Shown in pieces: positions 1 to 6,662 of a stretch of 64,000 nt of DNA; positions within the stretch are counted from its first letter, which is position 1; each line of letters opens with the position of its first letter. The notes below the pieces were generated by a model, which had not been told where the DNA came from, ran no database searches, and saw only the letters and a list, made by a program, of their open reading frames with translations. The position numbers and the translations under genes were made by a program. Location: the NCBI GenBank assembly GCA_021774335.1, contig JAJFJD010000040.1, positions 62,001 to 126,000 on the forward strand, read 5' to 3'. The DNA comes from Alphaproteobacteria bacterium. Lineage in GTDB: Bacteria; Pseudomonadota; Alphaproteobacteria; UBA8366.

Positions 1-945
1 GCTGGCCGCATTGTTGGCGGCTTCGGGTGCGACGACGCCGTCCACGTTGCCCTTGCCATAGGAGTCGGGATCCTTCGACATGGTCTTGGCCACGCCGTAG
101 GCCATCAGCGAGCCAGGCGTTGCGCCGGCGGCCGGCAGGATGCCGACGAAATAGCCGAGGAAGGATCCCATCAGCATGGTGTGGATCGAATGCCGCAACT
201 CGCCGATTGCACGCAAGATCCCGCGGAGCGAGATCTTGGCCTGACTGATGATCACGTCGCCCTTGCTTGTCTCGATCGTCCACAGCATTTCGCCAATGCC
301 ATAGATGCCGATCGCGAGCACGAGGAAGTTGATGCCGTGATAAAAGCCGGGAAGATCGAAAAAGATCAGCCGCGGGTTGCCGCTGATAATGTCGAGTCCG
401 ACCGCGCTGAACATGAGACCAATGAAGATCGAAAAGAACGTCTTCGGAATGTCGTCGCCGCCGAGGCCGATGAAGGTGGCGAAGGCCAGCATCATCAAGG
501 CGAACTCTTCCGGCGGGCCGAAGGCAAGGGCGGCTTCCGCGAGCGGCGGCGCGAAGGCGGTGAATAGGATGACCGAAATCGTACCGCCTACGAAGGATGC
601 CGACGCGGCGGCGACCAGCGCAGTATCCGCTTTCCCCTGCAAGGCAAGCGGGCGCCCGTCGAAGGTGGTGGCGACCGCGGTCGATGCGCCGGGAATGCCC
701 AGCATGATCGAACTGATCGCACCGCCGTACATCGCGCCGTAATAGAGCGCACCGAGAAAGATGATCGCCGAGGTTGGCGGCACCAGAAACGTCATCGGTA
801 GCAGGATTGCGACGCCGTTCACCGAACCCAGGCCCGGCATCGCCCCAATGAACAGACCGACGGTGCAGCCGAAGATGATCAGCGCGAAGTTCAATGGCTG
901 GAACGCGATTAGAAATCCGTCCGCCAGGAATTGAAGTATTTCCAT
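1..945 (-). CDS. tctA: Tripartite tricarboxylate transporter, large permease subunit TctA (3' end beyond window)
   Basis: This is the large membrane subunit of a TTT family carboxylate importer, which works with TctB and a periplasmic TctC binding protein. The reading frame is open from the start codon at 945 to the window edge (315 codons; the family is usually about 500 residues), so the C-terminal part is missing. The N-terminus begins MEILQFLADGF, and the glycine-rich stretches typical of TctA are visible (IGAMPGLGSVNG near residue 40, ALYYGAMYGGAISSIMLGIPG near 75-90 and GILPAAGATPGS near 290), within very hydrophobic segments. It lies 8 bases downstream of tctB on the same strand. The transported substrate cannot be read from the sequence. 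Confidence 0.93.
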   Translation of the reverse strand, partial: MEILQFLADGFLIAFQPLNFALIIFGCTVGLFIGAMPGLGSVNGVAILLPMTFLVPPTSAIIFLGALYYGAMYGGAISSIMLGIPGASTAVATTFDGRPLALQGKADTALVAAASASFVGGTISVILFTAFAPPLAEAALAFGPPEEFALMMLAFATFIGLGGDDIPKTFFSIFIGLMFSAVGLDIISGNPRLIFFDLPGFYHGINFLVLAIGIYGIGEMLWTIETSKGDVIISQAKISLRGILRAIGELRHSIHTMLMGSFLGYFVGILPAAGATPGSLMAYGVAKTMSKDPDSYGKGNVDGVVAPEAANNAAS

Positions 946-953
946 GTTCTAGA

Positions 954-1451
954 TCAGAGAAAGATGTCGTAAAGAGGATAGAAGGCCGGTTCCGTGTAGC
1001 CCTTCGGCAACGTGATCTTGAGCGCGATCTCGAAGAAGAAGAAGGTCATGACCGGTGTGCAGGCCGCAATGGCACTGGTGATGCCCCAGCCATGCTTGCC
1101 CATGATCCGCATATAGAAAATGAGAAACAGCGGCATTGCGATATAGACCCCGACCACATGGATCGAGCCGATCATCACGGCCAGCGATCCGGCGCCCAGC
1201 AGAAAGAGTTGCAGTGCCTTCGGGCTCATGAACGGTTCGGTGGACTGGGATGGCGGGCTTTGCCGCCGCGCCCAGCGGATGATGATCGCGATGCAGCAGA
1301 TCAGCATGCCGACGCCCAGCCAGAAGGAGAAGGCGCCACCGCCGGGACCTTCCCCCGGAATCCAGCCAATGGGAAGTTCGGTGCTTTTCCACATAATGCC
1401 GGCGGAGAAAATCGCCAGACACACAGCCATAACCAATTCCGCCATGCGCAT
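954..1451 (-). CDS. tctB: Tripartite tricarboxylate transporter, small permease subunit TctB
   Basis: This is the small membrane subunit of the same TTT transporter. The protein has about 165 residues and four hydrophobic segments with the layout usual for TctB (one near the N-terminus, one near residue 45, then a C-terminal pair ending in the phenylalanine-rich TFFFFEIALK segment). I chose the ATG at 1451 because a GGGGAGG ribosome site lies 9 bases upstream; an in-frame ATG at 1475 would place that site inside the gene. It sits between tctC and tctA in the order C-B-A, as in most TTT operons. Confidence 0.9.
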   Translation of the reverse strand: MRMAELVMAVCLAIFSAGIMWKSTELPIGWIPGEGPGGGAFSFWLGVGMLICCIAIIIRWARRQSPPSQSTEPFMSPKALQLFLLGAGSLAVMIGSIHVVGVYIAMPLFLIFYMRIMGKHGWGITSAIAACTPVMTFFFFEIALKITLPKGYTEPAFYPLYDIFL

Positions 1452-1499
1452 TACGACAACCCTCCCCGCCGGCAATTATTCTAGGAAACCAACCAATCG

Positions 1500-2519
1500 C
1501 TACTTGATCTCACCGGCTGCCTTCAACAGCGTCCGGTGCGCTTCACGCTCTTTGGTGAAGTAGCTGGTCAACTCTTTGCCGGTTAGCCATCCCGGTATGA
1601 GACCCTTCTTACTGAGATAGCCCTGCCATTCGGATGACTTGTAGACCTTGTCGAAGACGTCGACGTAGAACGCCTGGACGTCGGCCTTGGTCTTCGGCGG
1701 CGCTACAACACTGCGCTGCATGTAGTAGACCATGTCCTTGCCGTAGCCGAGTTCCTCAAAGGTCGGGATATTGCCGAACTTTCCGGCGAGCTTGCCTTTC
1801 GGGGTGAAGCTGGCGAGGGCGCGGGATTTCCCGGCGTCCCAGAAGCCTGCTTGCTCCGACGGGTTGTTAACGGTCGAGTTGATGTGCTTGCCGATAAGCT
1901 GCTTGGCAACGGTTCCCCCGCCCTTGAACGGAACGTAGGTCATCTTGATGCCGAACTTCTTTTCGAGCATGCTCGTCACGAGCGAGTCCTCTTGCCCTTT
2001 ACCGGTGCCGCCCATTTTCCAGGATTGCGGTCCGGCCTCCTTCACGGCCTTTACATAGTCGTCGACCGTCTTGATTTTGGAGTCGCTGTGCACCCAAAGC
2101 TGGAAGGTGTCTTCGGCCAACCGGGCGATCGGGGTGAACTTGGAGATATCGACGCCGATGCCGGGGTTCCGGAGCGGCGTGGTGTAGTAGCTGTTCAACG
2201 TCGCCATGATGACATGCGGATCGCCGGCCTTGTCTTTCACATAGCGCAACGCTTCCGCGCCGGACCCGCCGCCCTTATTAATGGGCACGAATGGTTTTGG
2301 TGAGATCTTGTTCTTCTCGATGATGCCTTGGATGAACCGCGCGAGCCTGTCGGCGCCGCCGCCTTTGCCCGCCATGATGACGAATTCAACAGGTTTCTTG
2401 GGCTTCCAGGCGGCGAGGGCGTCTTGCGACGTCGCCATCGTACCTGCGCCCGCCGCAAAGCCCGCGGCGAGTCCGAGCAGCCATGCCCTGCGTGAGAACT
2501 GTAGTTTCAATTCGGCCAT
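1500..2519 (-). CDS. tctC: TTT transporter periplasmic substrate-binding protein TctC (Bug family)
   Basis: This 339-residue protein is the extracytoplasmic solute receptor of the TTT system. The N-terminus carries a twin-arginine-like export signal (SRRAWLLG followed by an alanine-rich segment and a cleavage site near ALA-AW at about residue 36). The Bug-family hallmark after the first strand is present (VEFVIMAGKGGGADRLARF), followed by the PFVPINKGGGSGAEALRYV region. The start at 2519 follows a GGGAGG ribosome site; the frame stays open upstream to 2825, but that part is translated intergenic DNA. It is the first gene of tctCBA and diverges from the CoA ligase/formate dehydrogenase operon. 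The ligand is unknown; a carboxylate is expected for the family. Confidence 0.93.
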   Translation of the reverse strand: MAELKLQFSRRAWLLGLAAGFAAGAGTMATSQDALAAWKPKKPVEFVIMAGKGGGADRLARFIQGIIEKNKISPKPFVPINKGGGSGAEALRYVKDKAGDPHVIMATLNSYYTTPLRNPGIGVDISKFTPIARLAEDTFQLWVHSDSKIKTVDDYVKAVKEAGPQSWKMGGTGKGQEDSLVTSMLEKKFGIKMTYVPFKGGGTVAKQLIGKHINSTVNNPSEQAGFWDAGKSRALASFTPKGKLAGKFGNIPTFEELGYGKDMVYYMQRSVVAPPKTKADVQAFYVDVFDKVYKSSEWQGYLSKKGLIPGWLTGKELTSYFTKEREAHRTLLKAAGEIK

Positions 2520-2813
2520 TTTTTCCTCCCTAGTCAACCGGTGTGATCGTTTGATCTTGTTGAGGCTGTTTGCCTGAACAAAAGCAAAGCACATTCTGCC
2601 CGTGGTTAGCCACATGCTTAGTGATGCGACCACGTTATTGTTATTAGGGTGCTTGTTCGTATATCGAATGTAGCATATTGTATACCAGATGTAACATACA
2701 TATCCACTGCGACGTCCCGCGGATGGAAGTTGAGCCAATAAAGTCGCGAACACCGCCGTGCTTATTTGCGATTTGAGGTGCCGCCCTGGCGTCAAATGAG
2801 TGGGTGAAACGCC
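2520..2813. promoter_or_regulatory. Divergent promoter region between tctCBA and the CoA ligase/formate dehydrogenase operon
   Basis: This 294-base intergenic stretch is clearly richer in A and T than its surroundings, mainly between about 2610 and 2710. It must hold the promoters for both the leftward transporter operon and the rightward enzyme operon. At 2678-2687 it carries TTGTATACCA, a near-palindrome centred on GTATAC, which resembles the operators of FCD/FadR-type GntR regulators. No regulator gene is in the window, so the binding protein is unknown. Confidence 0.5.
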
Positions 2814-3989
2814 ATGAACATCCATGAGTACCAGGCCAAAGCCCTACTCAGGCGGTATGGCGTTCGGGTTCCGAACGGCCAGGTCGCTTTTTCCGTCAAT
2901 GCCGCGGCGGAAGTCCCCAAGAAACTTTTCGGCAATGAGTTTGTCGTGAAGGCGCAGGTGCATGCCGGCGGGCGCGGCAAGGCGGGCGGGGTCCGATTCG
3001 TGGAGAGCAGCGAACAGGCCGCGACGGCGGCGGAAGATTTGCTCGGATCGACGCTGGTAACGTCGCAAACCGGCGTCGCGGGTCAGCGGATCCATCGGGT
3101 TTATGTAGAGGAACGCTGTGACGTCGTCCGTGAACTGTATCTCGCCTTGTTGGTCGACCGTTCGAAGGGGCGGGTGTGCATCGTTGCGTCAAAAGAGGGT
3201 GGCGAAGAAGTCGAAGCTGTTCTTGAGCAGGACCCGGACAAATTGCGGCGGGTGCCGATCGACCCGGACGATGGATTGCAGGTCGATACGATCCGCCAAC
3301 TCGCCGCGGATCTATATCTCTCCGACGCTGCAGCCGACGCGGCAGTTCCGTTGCTGACCGGCGTTTATGACGCATTTATGGACAATGACGCCAGCCTGAT
3401 CGAACTCAATCCGTTGGCGGTTACCCGATCCGGCGAACTCGTTGCGCTCGATGTCAAAATGGTCATCGATGATAACGCGCTGATGCGGCACGCAGACCTC
3501 GAAGCGTTGCGCGACGAGGCGGAGATGGACGCCGCCGAGATCGAGGCGCGCCGGTATGCGCTGAATTACCTCAAGCTTTCGGGCAATATTGGATGCATGG
3601 TCAACGGTGCCGGACTTGCACTCGCGACCCATGACCTGATTGTCGAGAAGTCCGGCGAACCGGCTGATTTCATGGATATCCGGCCGGAAGCGACGCGTGG
3701 CCAGGTCGCGACGGGGTTCCGCATGCTGCTGGCCAATCCGAATGTGAAATGCGTGTTCGTCAATCTTTGCGGTGGCGGAATTCTGCGGTGCGACACCGTC
3801 GCGGAGGGTATTGCCGACGTCGTGCGGGGTGGCGGATTGCCCGTACCGTTGATCTTCCGGGCGGCGGGGACGAATGCAGATCTGTCCCGTAAGGTGTTAA
3901 CGGATCAGGGGGTGGACGCGGTTTTCGCGACAAATCTGGGGCGCGCCGCCGAACTTGCGGTCCAACACGCCGCGGAAGGCGCTGCCTAA
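2814..3989 (+). CDS. Acid-CoA ligase beta subunit, SucC/MtkA-like (ADP/GDP-forming)
   Basis: This 391-residue protein has the length and architecture of succinyl-CoA or malate-CoA ligase beta subunits. It opens with MNIHEYQAKALL, has an ATP-grasp domain with VKAQVHAGGRGKAGGV near residue 45, and keeps the metal-binding Asn and Asp (ELNPLAV and ALDVKMVIDDNA near 195-220). The C-terminal ligase domain has GNIGCMVNGAGLA. The loop that normally reads GGGA after FLD is FMDIRPEAT here, and the usual IFGGI stretch is LCGGGI; these surround the carboxylate site, so the acid substrate may not be succinate or malate. Its stop overlaps the start of the alpha subunit by one base, indicating translational coupling. 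I name only the family. Confidence 0.88.
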   Translation: MNIHEYQAKALLRRYGVRVPNGQVAFSVNAAAEVPKKLFGNEFVVKAQVHAGGRGKAGGVRFVESSEQAATAAEDLLGSTLVTSQTGVAGQRIHRVYVEERCDVVRELYLALLVDRSKGRVCIVASKEGGEEVEAVLEQDPDKLRRVPIDPDDGLQVDTIRQLAADLYLSDAAADAAVPLLTGVYDAFMDNDASLIELNPLAVTRSGELVALDVKMVIDDNALMRHADLEALRDEAEMDAAEIEARRYALNYLKLSGNIGCMVNGAGLALATHDLIVEKSGEPADFMDIRPEATRGQVATGFRMLLANPNVKCVFVNLCGGGILRCDTVAEGIADVVRGGGLPVPLIFRAAGTNADLSRKVLTDQGVDAVFATNLGRAAELAVQHAAEGAA

Positions 3990-4894
3990 TGCCGATTCTC
4001 GTCGATGACAGCACCAAGGTAATTTGCCAGGGCATGACCGGCGGCCAGGCTACCTTTCATTGCGAGCAGGCAATCGCCTACGGTACGCGGCTTGTCGGCG
4101 GCGTTACGCCAGGTAAGGGTGGCACGCGCCATCTTGAGCTTCCCGTTTTCGATACGGTGGCCGAGGCCGTTGCGGCGACCGGGGCAACCGCTACGTTGGT
4201 GTTTGTGCCGCCGCAGAATGCCGGGGACGCGATCATCGAAGTGATCCGGGCGGATGTTCCGCTGGCGGTTTGCGTCACGGAACGCATCCCTATCCTGGAT
4301 ATGGTCCGGGTCAAGAAAGCCCTTGAAGGTTCGAAAACGCGCCTCATCGGTCCGAATTCGCAAGGGATCATCACGCCCGGTCAGTGCAAGATCGGTGTCA
4401 TGCCGGGGCATATCCATCGCCCAGGGTCGATTGGCGTGGTATCGCGGTCGTCCAGTCTCACGTATGAAATTGTCGAGCAACTCAACGCGGCCCGTCTGGG
4501 GCAGTCGACCTCCATTGGGATCGGCGGCGACCCGGTGTATGGGATGGGTTTCGTCGATTGTCTGGATCTTCTCCTGGACGATCCGGCGACTGAGGGGGTG
4601 GTCCTGATCGGCGAGATTGGCGGATCCGACGAAGAGGAAGCCGCGGCGTATATTGGTAATCGCAAACTCGCGAAACCCATTGTCGCCTATATTGCGGGCC
4701 TTCATGCGCCGAAGCAGCGCCGAATGGGGCACGCCGGCACGATTGATATTCTGGGTGGTGGAGACGCCGCAACGAAGATTGAGGTACTGAAACATGCCGG
4801 TGTATGCGTCGCGACCTCAGTTGCGACGGTTGGGGAAACCATGCGCCAGACGCTAATCGACCAGCCGATGTCGGCTGCTGTATTGGATATGTGA
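3989..4894 (+). CDS. Acid-CoA ligase alpha subunit, SucD/MtkB-like
   Basis: This 301-residue subunit carries the CoA-binding Rossmann domain and the phospho-histidine site. Visible signatures are GMTGGQATFHCEQAIAYGT near residue 15-33 (CoA binding), GGVTPGKGGT, MPGHIHRPG, the GIGGDPVYGMGF segment, EIGGSDEEEAA and RMGHAGTI near 245-252, which contains the active-site histidine. Two positions differ from ordinary SucD: NSQG replaces NCPG, and SRSSSLTYE replaces SRSGTLTYE. It forms a heterodimer with the preceding beta subunit and overlaps it by one base. Which acid it activates is not evident from the sequence. Confidence 0.88.
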   Translation: MPILVDDSTKVICQGMTGGQATFHCEQAIAYGTRLVGGVTPGKGGTRHLELPVFDTVAEAVAATGATATLVFVPPQNAGDAIIEVIRADVPLAVCVTERIPILDMVRVKKALEGSKTRLIGPNSQGIITPGQCKIGVMPGHIHRPGSIGVVSRSSSLTYEIVEQLNAARLGQSTSIGIGGDPVYGMGFVDCLDLLLDDPATEGVVLIGEIGGSDEEEAAAYIGNRKLAKPIVAYIAGLHAPKQRRMGHAGTIDILGGGDAATKIEVLKHAGVCVATSVATVGETMRQTLIDQPMSAAVLDM

Positions 4895-4952
4895 CGGGTG
4901 TTGCGTAAGCTATGCCGCCCGCCCACGATGAACGAAGAGAGTAAATTCCACG

Positions 4953-6662
4953 ATGGCTGATAATAAAAAATCCAACCGCCCGTTGGAGCGGCGCATTCAT
5001 CCTGGGTCGGGACGGCGCAAGGCCGCGATGTTCCCCAAGGGCCGGCAGTTGGGGTCGGCTGCGCGCGATGAGGTGCAGGCGCTGTTGGCCGACCAACCGC
5101 GCGACCGGGATTTGCTGATCGAATATCTGCATCTGATACAGGACGAATATGGCTGCCTCGCGGCGGGACACTTGCAGGCGCTCGCGTCGGAAATGTCGCT
5201 TGCGATGGCGGAAGTGTATGAGGTGGCATCTTTCTATGCGCATTTCGATATTGTCCTGGACGATGAGACCCCGCCGCCGCCGATCACGGTACGGGTTTGC
5301 GATAGCCTGACCTGCGAGATGATGGGCGCGGCGAAATTGCTGAACGATCTGCCGGGCGCGCTCGGGCCGGGCGTTCGGGTCGTCCGTGCGCCTTGCATGG
5401 GCCGGTGCGACATCGCGCCGGTGGCGGAGGTTGGGCACAATCATGTCGATCGCGCCGACGTCGAGACTATCTCGGCGGCGGTTGCGGAGAACCAAACGCA
5501 TCCCGTGACGCCCGACTTCAAGAGCTTCGACGCCTATGTCGCCGATGGCGGATATCAACTCCTGAAGGAATGTCAGAGCGGCGCACGGAGTCCCGAAGAC
5601 TTGATCCGCCAATTGGAAGACTCCGGCTTGCGCGGTCTCGGCGGTGCTGGATTTCCCGCGGGCCGAAAATGGCAGTTCGTTCGCCAGGAACCCGGCCCGC
5701 GGCTGATGGCGGTCAACGCCGACGAGGGCGAGCCTGGGACATTCAAGGACCGCTACTATCTTGAAAGGGATCACCATCGCTTTCTCGAAGGCATGCTGAT
5801 CGCCGCTTGGGTCGTTGAGGCGGAGGCGGTCTACATTTATTTGCGCGACGAATATCCAGCGCTGCAACTTGTCCTTACCGAGGAGATTAGGCGCGTCGAG
5901 GCCGAGGGCTTGAACGGCAACTGCGCTATTCACCTGCGACGCGGCGCAGGCGCGTATATCTGCGGCGAAGAGTCGGCGATGCTGGAGAGCATCGAAGGCA
6001 AGCGCGGCCTGCCGCGCCATAAGCCACCGTTTCCGAGTCAGGTCGGGCTGTTCGGCCGGCCGACGCTGATCCACAACGTGGAAACGGTCTACTGGATCCG
6101 CGACATCGTCGAGCGCGGCGCCAGTTGGTTCAGCGGTGAGGGACGTAACGGCCGCCAGGGTCTTCGCAGCTTCTCCGTATCCGGGCGCGTCAGGGAGCCC
6201 GGCGTGAAGCTGGCGCCCGCGGGGATCACGGCGCGCGAGCTGATCGAAGAGTATTGCGGCGGCATGGCTGACGGGCACGCCTTCAAAGGCTACCTTCCCG
6301 GCGGCGCTTCCGGCGGCATCCTGCCGGAAAGCATGGCCGATATCCCGCTGGACTTCGGCACTCTTGAAGAGCATGGGTGTTTTATCGGGTCCGCAGCCGT
6401 TGTCGTGCTGTCCGAACAAGACGATATGAAAGCGGTGGCCTTGAATTTGATGCGCTTTTTCGAAGACGAGAGCTGCGGCCAATGCACGCCATGCCGGGTC
6501 GGTACGGAGAAGGCGGTTAAGCTGATGTCGCACACGGCGTGGGATGTGCCCTTGCTGCAGGAGTTGAGCACGGCGATGGCGGATGCATCGATTTGCGGGT
6601 TGGGACAAGCGGCCCCCAATCCGTTGTTAAGCCTGATGAAGTATTTCCCGGAGGACCTGTAA
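4953..6662 (+). CDS. fdsB: NAD-dependent formate dehydrogenase, fused gamma-beta subunit (FdsG-FdsB, NuoE-NuoF-like)
   Basis: This 569-residue protein joins two electron-transfer modules of cytoplasmic NAD-dependent formate dehydrogenase that are usually separate. Residues about 35-180 are a NuoE/FdsG [2Fe-2S] domain with cysteines at 116, 121, 148 and 152 (CDSLTC and CMGRC). Residues about 190-569 are NuoF/FdsB: GLRGLGGAGFPAGRKW at 225 for NADH, NADEGEPGTFKDR at 255 for FMN, and CGQCTPC at 508-514 plus C548 for a [4Fe-4S] cluster. The catalytic subunit gene follows with a TAATG overlap. The product passes electrons from formate to NAD. Confidence 0.92.
   Translation: MADNKKSNRPLERRIHPGSGRRKAAMFPKGRQLGSAARDEVQALLADQPRDRDLLIEYLHLIQDEYGCLAAGHLQALASEMSLAMAEVYEVASFYAHFDIVLDDETPPPPITVRVCDSLTCEMMGAAKLLNDLPGALGPGVRVVRAPCMGRCDIAPVAEVGHNHVDRADVETISAAVAENQTHPVTPDFKSFDAYVADGGYQLLKECQSGARSPEDLIRQLEDSGLRGLGGAGFPAGRKWQFVRQEPGPRLMAVNADEGEPGTFKDRYYLERDHHRFLEGMLIAAWVVEAEAVYIYLRDEYPALQLVLTEEIRRVEAEGLNGNCAIHLRRGAGAYICGEESAMLESIEGKRGLPRHKPPFPSQVGLFGRPTLIHNVETVYWIRDIVERGASWFSGEGRNGRQGLRSFSVSGRVREPGVKLAPAGITARELIEEYCGGMADGHAFKGYLPGGASGGILPESMADIPLDFGTLEEHGCFIGSAAVVVLSEQDDMKAVALNLMRFFEDESCGQCTPCRVGTEKAVKLMSHTAWDVPLLQELSTAMADASICGLGQAAPNPLLSLMKYFPEDL

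Noticed and set aside
4482-6608. A 708-codon open frame on the minus strand opposite the ligase and formate dehydrogenase genes
   Set aside because: It is rich in Arg, His and Pro and has no family features; the plus-strand frames show clear active-site motifs. Long antisense frames are expected in GC-rich genes.
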